In this document: in pieces, positions 28,993 to 37,658 of the stretch
Layout of the letters: the number at the start of each line of letters is the position of its first letter
Position numbering within the stretch: the stretch's first letter is position 1
Assembly (NCBI GenBank): GCA_022822545.1
Contig: JAJEBE010000043.1
Span: forward strand, 1 to 64,000
Direction: 5' to 3'
DNA length: 64,000 nucleotides
DNA from: Anaerolineae bacterium
Lineage (GTDB): Bacteria; Chloroflexota; Anaerolineae; Aggregatilineales; Phototrophicaceae
Translations under genes and position numbers: made by a program
Notes under the pieces: generated by a model
Told to the model about the DNA's origin: nothing
What the model saw: only the letters and a program-made list of their open reading frames with translations
Databases searched by the model: none

Positions 28993-29005
28993 ATTTAACT
29001 GTGGT

Positions 29006-29048
29006 CAAGAAAAAAACATACGGGCAAGCCTGAGACCTGCCCGAATGT
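29006..29048 (-). terminator. Rho-independent terminator of the minus-strand ABC operon
   Basis: ACATaCGGGCA...TGCCCGaATGT hairpin; on the minus strand followed by TTTTTTTCTTGACC. Confidence 0.7.
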
Positions 29049-29079
29049 CAAATCTTACTATGTCGCTAGTGCGCTACAA

Positions 29080-30426
29080 CTAGCCGCCCAGCAGTTCGTT
29101 GGTCTGGTCGTGCGCGCGTTGCACGACGACTGAGGCGTCGCGTTCCTCGCCCGTCCAGAGCAGGTCCATATTGGCCACCCAAACGGAGGACTCCCATTCC
29201 AGGTATTTCGAATGGTAGGGCGGGTGGACGCCATCGCGCGCGCCGATGACCGAGAAGACCTCATGATAGGCATCGGCGTAGGGGGCGTCATCGGGTGCGG
29301 CGCAGTTATGGAACTCGGACTGGCTGACTAGTGCCGCGCCCATGGCGGCGGTGCGGCAGAGGTGATCCGGGTTCGCCAGCGTGAAGCGAATCAACTCATA
29401 AGACAGATCGGGATGCGCCGCCGAAGTCGGGATCGAGAAAGCCGAACCGCCGATGAAGTTGTAACGTCCGGCCGGACCGGTCGGCGTCGGCACGACCGTC
29501 CAATTGAAGCTGTCGCCGGCCAACTCCCACATGCGGGAAGCGGCGTCGTTCAGCGCGTAGTGCATAGCAACGTTGCCGTTGGCGAAGAGGAATTCGGTCG
29601 TGAAACCGGAAGCGGCGATGCTTTCAGCCGTCGGGTGCGCGCCCGAATCCCAGAGCAGGTCGGCCATCCATTGCAGGGCGGCGGTCGTCTCCGGCGAATT
29701 CATCACCGATGAGGTGATCTCTTCGTTGAACAACTCGCCGCCGAAGCTCTTGATGATCCAGTAAGCGCCGCCGGCGCCGCGGCCGACGCTGACCAGATTG
29801 CTGATGCCCCAGATATCGGTATCGCCATCATCGTCGGTATCCTGCGTGAGGGCGATCGCCAACTCGGTGAACTCTTCGAAGCTGGTATGCTCGCCAGGCG
29901 GCTCCAAGCCGGCTTCCTCAAAGAGATCGAGATTGATATAGAGACCACCCGGCGCCAAGTCATAAGGAATGGCGTACTGGCTGCCCTGGTAGTTGAAGGC
30001 GTCGACTTGGGAAGCGACGAACTTATCGGGCCAGCCGGGGATGGGGCAGGATTCCAGGTAACTGTCGAGGTTCAGCGCCCAGCCGTTGGCGGCGAAGGTA
30101 TCGTTGCGGGTGTCATGCATCCAGGCCATATCAATCTCGGCGCCGCCAGCCAACTGCGCCGGCAGGGTCGTCCAATAATCGCCCCAGTTTACGCCCGTGT
30201 TGAGGATCTGTTCCACGTTGGGATAGTATTCGCCGAAGAATTCGTCGAAAGCCAGCAAGAACTTGTCGACCTCGCCGGGACCTTCCCAGCCGGTGATGGT
30301 GATGGCGCCCGCCATGTCACCATCGACGGTGCCGCAGGTCCAGTCGGTCATGTCCTGCGCCGAGGCCGCAAAGCCGAAGCTGAGCAGCGCCAGGATGGTC
30401 ATTAGAAATGCGATTTTGCGAATCAT
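29080..30426 (-). CDS. Carbohydrate ABC transporter, substrate-binding protein
   Basis: Sec signal peptide (MIRKIAFLMTILALLSFGFAASAQ); ITITGWEGPGEVDKFLLAFDEFF; adjacent to two permeases. Confidence 0.88.
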   Translation of the reverse strand: MIRKIAFLMTILALLSFGFAASAQDMTDWTCGTVDGDMAGAITITGWEGPGEVDKFLLAFDEFFGEYYPNVEQILNTGVNWGDYWTTLPAQLAGGAEIDMAWMHDTRNDTFAANGWALNLDSYLESCPIPGWPDKFVASQVDAFNYQGSQYAIPYDLAPGGLYINLDLFEEAGLEPPGEHTSFEEFTELAIALTQDTDDDGDTDIWGISNLVSVGRGAGGAYWIIKSFGGELFNEEITSSVMNSPETTAALQWMADLLWDSGAHPTAESIAASGFTTEFLFANGNVAMHYALNDAASRMWELAGDSFNWTVVPTPTGPAGRYNFIGGSAFSIPTSAAHPDLSYELIRFTLANPDHLCRTAAMGAALVSQSEFHNCAAPDDAPYADAYHEVFSVIGARDGVHPPYHSKYLEWESSVWVANMDLLWTGEERDASVVVQRAHDQTNELLGG

Positions 30427-30482
30427 CTGATTGTCCTTTCACATTTGGCAATTATTTCCGAAGCGAAGCATAAGGTCGGTCG

Positions 30483-31361
30483 CTAGCCACCTCCTTTGAT
30501 GCCGCTGGTGACAATGCCGCGGACATAATACTTTTGCCCCAATACAAAAGCCATGAGCACGGGAATGACAACAAAAGTGGCCGCCGCCATGATGAGGTGC
30601 CATGGCGTCCTCATGCCGGACTGATTCTGCAAGGATGCGAGAATCAGCGGCAAAGTCTTGACCTTGGGCTTGCCCAGAATAATCAGGGGCCACAGGAACA
30701 TATTCCAGGTATTGACGAAGGTGAAGATAGCCAGCGTGGCCAGCGCCGGCTTGGTCAAGGGCAGGATGATGAGCCAATAGGTGCGAAAGAAGCCACAGCC
30801 ATCGATGCGCGCCGCGTCCTCCAACTCGCGCGGAATCGTGACCATGAATTGGCGCATCATGAAGGTGCCCCAAGGCGTGAACAAGAAGGGGATGATTACC
30901 GCCTGCAATGTGCTGACCCAGCCGAAGGCGCGCATCTGCACATAGAGCGGGATCATCAAAACTATGAAGGGCAGCATCATCAGCGAGATGTAGAGCAGGA
31001 AGATCTTGTCCCGTCCGGGGAAACGCAGCCGCGCGAAAGCATAACCAGCCAGGCTGGCGGTGAATAACTGCCCCAACACCACCGCCGCCGCCACAATGGC
31101 GCTGTTGAGGAAGCCGAGATCGAAATAGGTCATCGTCCAGGCTTCGACATAATTCTCCGGCTGCCAAACTTCGGGGATGAATGTGGGCGGGTAGGTGTAT
31201 ATGCCGCGGATATCCTTAAATGAATTGGCGACCATCCAGGCGAAGGGCAGGATGAAGATGATGCCCACGACCGACAAGACCACGTAAAGGACTAGGTCCG
31301 TCAGAATCTTGGTCTGCTTCTGGCCGAAGAGGCTGCCTTTTCTCGCGCTCGCGGTAGCCAT
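30483..31361 (-). CDS. Carbohydrate ABC transporter permease (MalG-type)
   Basis: TM segments; EAA loop 'EDAARIDGCGFFRTYWLIILPLTKPA'. Confidence 0.92.
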   Translation of the reverse strand: MATASARKGSLFGQKQTKILTDLVLYVVLSVVGIIFILPFAWMVANSFKDIRGIYTYPPTFIPEVWQPENYVEAWTMTYFDLGFLNSAIVAAAVVLGQLFTASLAGYAFARLRFPGRDKIFLLYISLMMLPFIVLMIPLYVQMRAFGWVSTLQAVIIPFLFTPWGTFMMRQFMVTIPRELEDAARIDGCGFFRTYWLIILPLTKPALATLAIFTFVNTWNMFLWPLIILGKPKVKTLPLILASLQNQSGMRTPWHLIMAAATFVVIPVLMAFVLGQKYYVRGIVTSGIKGGG

Positions 31362-31385
31362 CGCTTTTATCCTGTTCCGCCGCCC

Positions 31386-32363
31386 TTATTCATCTTCCTC
31401 AAATCCAAACACCCAGCGCCGCGCCAATTGCCATTGAATGATGGTGATGATGAGAATGATCACGAATAACACTGCCGCCAGCGCCGCGCCATAACCCATT
31501 TTGAAAAAGCTAAAGGCATTCTGGAATATGTACAAGGTGAGCGGCGTGGTCGCGTGGGCTGGTCCACCCTCGGTCAACACATAGAATTGATCGAAAGATT
31601 GGAAGGCTCCGATCAGCGAGGTGACGACCACAAAGAAAATCGCTGGCGAGAGCATCGGCAAGGTCACGTAGCGCATGCGTTGCCAGCCGCTGGCGCCATC
31701 AATGGAAGCGGCTTCATAGTACTCTTCCGGGATGCCTTGCAAGCCCGCCAGCAAAATAAGCATGGCGAAGCCGATGCCCTGCCAGTTGCTCATGATGATG
31801 ACGCTCGGCATAGCCCATTTTGTATCGTGAATCCATTTGGGCCCGTCGATGCCGAATATCTCCAGAATGTGGTTGATCATGCCGATTTCCGGCTGGTAGA
31901 TCCAGCGCCAGATAGTCGCCGCCGCCACCGTCAGCGTGATCTGCGGCAAGAAATAGACGGTGCGGAAGAAGATGATCCCGCGCATCTTGCGGTTGAGCGC
32001 CAGCGCCAGCCAGAAGGCGATGAAGATGCCGGTCGGCACGGCGACGAAGGTGTAATAGAAGCTATTGCCCAGCGATTTCCAAAAGAGCCGGTCATTGACC
32101 ATCGTTTCGAAGTTCTTTAAGCCGACGAATTCGGGCGCTTTCGCCAGGCTCCAATCGGTGAGCATGATGTAGAAAGCGAATAATATTGGGAAAAGCATGA
32201 ATACGATGAAGCCGACCAAGTTTGGCAGCAGGAAAAGATAACCCGCGATGGTCTCTTCTCGGCGCAAGCCGGTGAAGGCGTGTCTGAGTTGGGCGATGGC
32301 GCCCGGTTTTTGTGGCGCGCGCTTGGGCGCGACGGCGGACTCAGCAGCCACTCGAGCCTCCAA
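31386..32363 (-). CDS. Carbohydrate ABC transporter permease (MalF-type)
   Basis: TM segments; EAA loop 'YEAASIDGASGWQRMRYVTLPMLSP'. Confidence 0.92.
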   Translation of the reverse strand: MEARVAAESAVAPKRAPQKPGAIAQLRHAFTGLRREETIAGYLFLLPNLVGFIVFMLFPILFAFYIMLTDWSLAKAPEFVGLKNFETMVNDRLFWKSLGNSFYYTFVAVPTGIFIAFWLALALNRKMRGIIFFRTVYFLPQITLTVAAATIWRWIYQPEIGMINHILEIFGIDGPKWIHDTKWAMPSVIIMSNWQGIGFAMLILLAGLQGIPEEYYEAASIDGASGWQRMRYVTLPMLSPAIFFVVVTSLIGAFQSFDQFYVLTEGGPAHATTPLTLYIFQNAFSFFKMGYGAALAAVLFVIILIITIIQWQLARRWVFGFEEDE

Positions 32364-32470
32364 GCCTGGCAGCCAGCGCGCGGCGGCGAGTATATTCGGG
32401 AGAAGGCGCAGGTGTAGTCATAGAAGAATCAGAGACTTGTCTAAGCCACTATATTTGGCTGTCGCAGGTC

Positions 32471-32492
32471 ATATAACCGATTGCGCAACCGA
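32471..32492 (-). promoter_or_regulatory. Putative LacI-family operator of the ABC-transporter operon
   Basis: ATATAACCGATTGCGCAACCGA containing palindrome TTGCGCAA; starts 7 nt after the minus-strand -10. Confidence 0.65.
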
Positions 32493-32498
32493 AACACC

Positions 32499-32527
32499 AC
32501 TCTAGCACGGCGCGCAGAAGTTGTCAA
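32499..32527 (-). promoter_or_regulatory. Sigma70-like promoter of the ABC-transporter operon
   Basis: Minus strand TTGACA, 17-nt spacer, TAGAGT. Confidence 0.7.
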
Positions 32528-32589
32528 ATAATCGGCGCAAAGGCTGTGGATATTTCCGTGGACTTAAAGGCTCCGCCAATAAAACCGCG

Positions 32590-34230
32590 TCAATCGCGCG
32601 AAATGGTGATCAGCGTATTAGGCGCGAGCCCACTCACCTCGCTGTGAGCGCCATCGCCCCAGCGTATGCTCAGGCGCTGCGGCTCTTCGTCGGCGGGAAA
32701 GCCGAAATGAACCCGGCTGCTGTCGCCGGAGAGGTAGCCGCTCAAGGCGGTCACCGCGCGCTGATATATGCCTTCATCAGTCTCCAAGCTTAGCTGCGCG
32801 CCGATGGCTGTGCCCTCGTTCCAACGCAAGTCCACTTCGACCGCAGCGCCGGCGCAGAGCCGATTCTCGAAGACTTTCGCCGGTGTCAGCAGGTTGTTGA
32901 CCACCACATCCAGATCGCCATCGTTGTCCAGGTCCGCGAGAGACATGCCGCGCCCGCTTGCCCGGTCATTCAAGCCCCAGCCCGGCTGCCGCTCGAAGCG
33001 CTCGCCGGCAAAGTTGCGATAAGCCAGGTTCTCTTCAACCAGCTCGTTGTTGGGCAGATGCGAGAATAGCTCAACCGAGATCATGCCGTTGACAACATAG
33101 AGGTCTTGATAGCCATCGTTGTCCAAGTCGCCGAATTTCGCCGACCAACTCCAGCCGGTGCCATCCAGCCGCAGGTCACGCGCGATATTTGCCGCGCCGC
33201 CGCGCCCGCTGTAGAGCACATTTTCCATGATTTGTGGATCGCCATCGACATGGGGCATAGCCATCATCATGTCCATCACCGGCTGCCACTGCGCCATGGT
33301 AGTCGCGTCATCGGCATAAGGTTTCATATCGACAGCGAAGATTTCAGGCAAGCCGTCATTATCCAGGTCGGCGGCATCGTAGCTCATGGTGCTGTGCGGC
33401 ATGACCTCAAGCGGCGCCAATTCTTGCCAGTCGCCATCGACAAAGCGAAAGCTGCGGTCCGGCACGGCGAAGTCGTTACCGATGGTGATCTCCGGCTCGC
33501 CCTCTTGGTTCAGGCGCGTCAGAATCGCCAGCGTATTGGAACGGTCGGCGAGGCGGCGCGCGCGGAAGCTGCCTCCACGATTTTCATAATAAATGACGCC
33601 TGAACGCGGCGCCGTCTGCCCCAGCAATTTTTCGTTCTCAACATCATAAGAGCCCGTCACCAGGTCGAGGTCGCCATCGCCATCGGCATCAAGCCAGTTC
33701 ATGGCGTAGCCAATATAGGTGACGCCGCTGAGCACTTGCGCGGCGAAGGTCTCGTCGCCGCGGTTGCGCCAGTAGATTGGCGCCGCCGCTTGCTGCGTGA
33801 AGACGATATCCAGCCAGCCATCGCCATCGACATCAACCGTTGCGGCTGCGCGCGCCGGAGTACGCGATGGCAGCGCCAAACGCTCAAAGCGCAAATCGCC
33901 GCGATTCCAGAATACATGACTGTCGCCCGCCAGATTGGCCAAGACTATATCCAGCCAGCCGTCCCGGTTGAGGTCGCCAACCGCGAGACCAGCGCCGTTG
34001 CTGTCGTAATAGCCGACCGGCTCCGCGCTTGCAGTCGTGATGTGGTCAAGCTCATGCCCGATGAAGCCTCCGCTGCAGGCGGCGCGGGCGCGCAGGGACT
34101 GAGTGTCCACCGCGACCGGCGCATGCAGGCGGAGCGCGTGAGCGGCCGAGGCGACAAGAAGCAAGCAGAAAATAGCAGTTAGGCGTATAGGTCGGGTACG
34201 GCGCATGGCGTTGCCTCGGTCATTGGCCAC
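32590..34230 (-). CDS. FG-GAP/VCBS repeat protein with ASPIC/UnbV-like C-terminus
   Basis: Repeated DLDNDGxxD/DVDGDGWLDIV calcium-binding-type motifs; C-terminal 'AIGAQLSLETDEGIYQRAVTALSGYLSGDSSRVHFGFP'; signal peptide. Confidence 0.88.
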   Translation of the reverse strand: MANDRGNAMRRTRPIRLTAIFCLLLVASAAHALRLHAPVAVDTQSLRARAACSGGFIGHELDHITTASAEPVGYYDSNGAGLAVGDLNRDGWLDIVLANLAGDSHVFWNRGDLRFERLALPSRTPARAAATVDVDGDGWLDIVFTQQAAAPIYWRNRGDETFAAQVLSGVTYIGYAMNWLDADGDGDLDLVTGSYDVENEKLLGQTAPRSGVIYYENRGGSFRARRLADRSNTLAILTRLNQEGEPEITIGNDFAVPDRSFRFVDGDWQELAPLEVMPHSTMSYDAADLDNDGLPEIFAVDMKPYADDATTMAQWQPVMDMMMAMPHVDGDPQIMENVLYSGRGGAANIARDLRLDGTGWSWSAKFGDLDNDGYQDLYVVNGMISVELFSHLPNNELVEENLAYRNFAGERFERQPGWGLNDRASGRGMSLADLDNDGDLDVVVNNLLTPAKVFENRLCAGAAVEVDLRWNEGTAIGAQLSLETDEGIYQRAVTALSGYLSGDSSRVHFGFPADEEPQRLSIRWGDGAHSEVSGLAPNTLITISRD

Positions 34231-34383
34231 AATGCCAAGACGATACCATCAGTCAGTGGCGTTCGCAATTCGCGCGCCTTTGATCGCGACGCAAAAGAAA
34301 ACGCCCCTTGATGGGACATCTTCTTCGCTTCTTGTTTTGGTCCACAGTGTTGTCTAACCCGCAGTGGAGAGCAAAGACCTCGA

Positions 34384-36075
34384 TTACTCCGACTCGGTTT
34401 CCGACTCGGGCGGATTTTCCAGGTCTGCTAATGTCGGCATTGACGCCTTGCGCGAGTGAACGCCGGTGGCGCCATCCGGACGCGTACCGCGGCTTTCCAG
34501 GCTTTGCAGCTGCCCATCGCCGTCATAAGCGCGGACCTCAAAGGTGTATTCGCCTTCCTGGAAGCGCCAGTCATAACGCCAGATGACCCAGGTCAATTCC
34601 GAGAGCGGCTGCCGCAATTGCGCCTGCTCCCATTCGCCGCTGTTGACGCTGACTTCGACGCGCGAGATTTCTTTGGCGCCGCTATAGGCGATGCCGCCGA
34701 CCGGCACGATGTAGCCGTCATCGTCCTTGAGGATGGCATCAGTGGCGACTGTATCCACCACCGAGGTGGTATTGACAATCGCGTCTCGGCTCCAGCCGCG
34801 CCGCACCCAGTAGCCTTCCGCCCAGGCATCCACAAACTCGATGCTCTTGATCCACTTGGGCTGCTTCATACCGTAGTGGTCCGGCAGGTAGATGCGCAGC
34901 GGGAAGCCATGCTTCTGCTTCAAGGGCTGATCATCCCATTCATAAGCGAACATGATGCGCTCGTCCGAGCGGATGAGATCCAGCATGACATATTCATCGA
35001 AGTTGTCGGCGCCCGTGATCTTCAAGGCGACCGCGTTTTCTTGCGGCTGCACCAGCTCGAGGAAGTCTTTGACCAGGAAGCCAGACCATTTGGTCGTGCT
35101 GATTAGCGTGCCGCCGATGCGGTTGCTGATGCAAGACAAGGTGATGAAGCGATCGACGCGGTCGAACTTGTCATAGAGTTCTTGCAGCGATAGGCTGACC
35201 GGATTATCGACCAGACCGGTGACCTCAAGCCGCCATTCGTTAGAATCGATCACCGGCGGGCGCGAACTAATATCAATGCGATAGTGGTCATCAAGCGGCG
35301 TATACTCCGGGCGCGTCCCCGGCGCCGGCTGCATATTGTCGTTGATGTTCGGCAAGTTGCCCTCCGCCGCGCCCGCGGGCAATTCGTCCACCACTTTGCC
35401 CTCGCCCGGTTTACCGCCGACCAGAGCGCCCAAACCAGCGCCGATGACAGTCAAGACCGCGCTCGCGCCGCCAATGCGCACCATGAATTGCCGCCGGTCC
35501 AGCGCCTCGACCGTGATCGTCTCGCCGGTCTCCTCATCAATCTTGGTCTTGACATCGCTATGCGCCAGGACGTTGTAAATCCAGTTGGCGGCAACGCCCC
35601 AAAGCTGGAAGGCGAGCAGCACCCAAACCAACTGGACATACTCATTAGCGGTAGCGGTCAGGTTGACCTGTGCCGAAACCAGCATCATCACCGCGCCCAG
35701 CGCCAGGCCGAGCATCAGACCGGGATATAAACTGCGGCCCCCCCCTTTGCTGCGATTGAGCGCGCCGAAGAGCAGCGCGATCACCACTATGCCCAGCAGC
35801 AGGAAGGCGCCCAAGCCCATCACCTGCTCGGCGGTTTTTGCCGCAGCGGACGTTTCGCCCAGGTCAAAGGCGATGATCATTTCCACCATCGCGTCTATGC
35901 CGAAAGTGAGCAGCGGTCCTGGCAATTGCCGCGAAACGAAATCGAAGACATCAAAGGGGATAAAGGGCAGACCTGCTAACATGTCGGCCAGAAAGAGCAA
36001 TGACGTCAGCGTCATAGTCAGCAGAGCGCCGACCAGCGCGCCAAGCCAAATGGATGGTTTTCGTATCGTATCCAT
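34384..36075 (-). CDS. Membrane-anchored molybdopterin-dependent oxidoreductase (sulfite oxidase/YedY fold)
   Basis: N-terminal TM helices, then RRQFMVRIGGASAVL and a sulfite-oxidase-like domain with Mo-ligand Cys in RFITLSCISNRIGG; KHGFPLRIYLPDHYG. Confidence 0.85.
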   Translation of the reverse strand: MDTIRKPSIWLGALVGALLTMTLTSLLFLADMLAGLPFIPFDVFDFVSRQLPGPLLTFGIDAMVEMIIAFDLGETSAAAKTAEQVMGLGAFLLLGIVVIALLFGALNRSKGGGRSLYPGLMLGLALGAVMMLVSAQVNLTATANEYVQLVWVLLAFQLWGVAANWIYNVLAHSDVKTKIDEETGETITVEALDRRQFMVRIGGASAVLTVIGAGLGALVGGKPGEGKVVDELPAGAAEGNLPNINDNMQPAPGTRPEYTPLDDHYRIDISSRPPVIDSNEWRLEVTGLVDNPVSLSLQELYDKFDRVDRFITLSCISNRIGGTLISTTKWSGFLVKDFLELVQPQENAVALKITGADNFDEYVMLDLIRSDERIMFAYEWDDQPLKQKHGFPLRIYLPDHYGMKQPKWIKSIEFVDAWAEGYWVRRGWSRDAIVNTTSVVDTVATDAILKDDDGYIVPVGGIAYSGAKEISRVEVSVNSGEWEQAQLRQPLSELTWVIWRYDWRFQEGEYTFEVRAYDGDGQLQSLESRGTRPDGATGVHSRKASMPTLADLENPPESETESE

Positions 36076-36248
36076 GATCTTGTACGTTCTCCGTCAAACT
36101 CCGATGCTGTTATTATAATCGAGCTTCACTTGCATTTCTATTTCGATCAGATTACAGGCGGATTACAGTTGATGTCTCCAGACTGCTTCGACCGGCGCGA
36201 ATGCGTCCCTCCCCGCCTGAAGCTGTCGCTGAGAGGATGATATCAGCA

Positions 36249-37658
36249 ATGACAAAAGAGACCACCCTTTGGAATCGGCTAAGCGCTGAGCAAGACAAAG
36301 ACGCCGCCTATCGCCTTGCGTTGGGCTTCGGCTGCCAATATCTGCAAACTCTGCCTGACCGGCCCGTATTCCCCGCTGCCGAGGCTTTGGCTGCGCTGGC
36401 AGCCTTCGACGAAGCCCTGCCCGAGCGCTCATTGCCGGCGCGGACGGTCCTGTCACAGCTTCACGAGTTGGGCTCGCCAGCGACAACGGCGCAGGGCGGC
36501 GGCCGTTATTTTGGCTTCGTCAACGGCGGCGCGCTGCCGGCCGCGATGGCCGCGCGTCTCCTCGCCGATTTTTGGGATCAAAACGCCGCGCTCGAAGTCA
36601 TGTCGCCCATCGCCGCCAAGCTGGAAGCGGTCTGCGAAGGCTGGCTGGTCGATCTCTTCGCTCTGCCGGCCGGGAGCGCCGCCGGCTTGGTCAGCGGCAC
36701 ATCAACCGCCACACTCTGCGCTTTGCTGGCGGGCCGCAACACGCTGCTGCGCCGCAACGGCTGGGATGTCAACGAGAGAGGAATCTTCGGCGCGCCGAGG
36801 CTGCGCGTAGTGATGAGCGATGCCGCCCATGTCACCGTGCGCAAGGCATTGGCGGTCATCGGCATCGGCGCGGAGCAACTCATAATCGTTCCGGCCGACG
36901 AGCAAGGCCGCTTTGATCCGGGTCAATTGCCCGCCTTGGACGAACGGACCCTGTTGATCTTGCAGGCGGGAAATGTGAACAGCGGCGCATTTGATCCTTT
37001 CGCGCCCCTTTGCGAGGCGGCGCGCTCCGCCGGCGCCTGGGTCCATATCGACGGCGCCTTTGGCTTGTGGGCCCGCGCCTGCCAATCCACAGCGCATCTG
37101 ACCGCCGGCATCGAGGCGGCCGATTCCTGGTCGGTTGACGCCCACAAAACGCTGAACAGCCTCTACGACTGCGGCATCATGCTCTGTCGCGACCGCGGCG
37201 CCTTGGTCAGCGCTCTGCAAGCGAGCGATGCTTATATTCAATTTGGCGACGGGCGCGATGGCATGCTTTACACTTTGGAGATGTCGCGGCGGGCGCGCAG
37301 CGTCGAACTTTGGGCGGCGCTGAAGTCCCTCGGTCGGGCCGGCATTGACGAACTGATCGCGCAACTCTGTCAACGAGCGCGGCAATTCGCGACCGAACTC
37401 CGTGAGCATAACTTTCGCATACTTAACGATGTCACCTTCAATCAAGTACTCGTCGCTTGCGAATCGCCCGAGCAAACCGAAAGCGCGCTTGCCCAGATTC
37501 AAGCCAGCGGCGAGTGCTGGTGCGGCGGCTCGCAGTGGCAAGGCAAGCCGGTCATCCGCATCAGCGTCTGCTCCTGGGCCACCACCGCTGACGACATCAG
37601 TCGATCGGCCGCCACTTTCGTTGCGGCTCGAGATCATGCCCGCGCTTCGCTGGCTTAG
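36249..37658 (+). CDS. PLP-dependent decarboxylase family protein
   Basis: GLVSGTSTATLCALLAGRN; PLP-lysine motif SWSVDAHKTLNSLYDCGI; start MTKETTLWNRLS. Confidence 0.88.
   Translation: MTKETTLWNRLSAEQDKDAAYRLALGFGCQYLQTLPDRPVFPAAEALAALAAFDEALPERSLPARTVLSQLHELGSPATTAQGGGRYFGFVNGGALPAAMAARLLADFWDQNAALEVMSPIAAKLEAVCEGWLVDLFALPAGSAAGLVSGTSTATLCALLAGRNTLLRRNGWDVNERGIFGAPRLRVVMSDAAHVTVRKALAVIGIGAEQLIIVPADEQGRFDPGQLPALDERTLLILQAGNVNSGAFDPFAPLCEAARSAGAWVHIDGAFGLWARACQSTAHLTAGIEAADSWSVDAHKTLNSLYDCGIMLCRDRGALVSALQASDAYIQFGDGRDGMLYTLEMSRRARSVELWAALKSLGRAGIDELIAQLCQRARQFATELREHNFRILNDVTFNQVLVACESPEQTESALAQIQASGECWCGGSQWQGKPVIRISVCSWATTADDISRSAATFVAARDHARASLA

Noticed and set aside
36702-37637. 311-aa minus-strand ORF opposite the PLP decarboxylase
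   Set aside because: Shadow ORF with no motif; overlaps a strong coding call.
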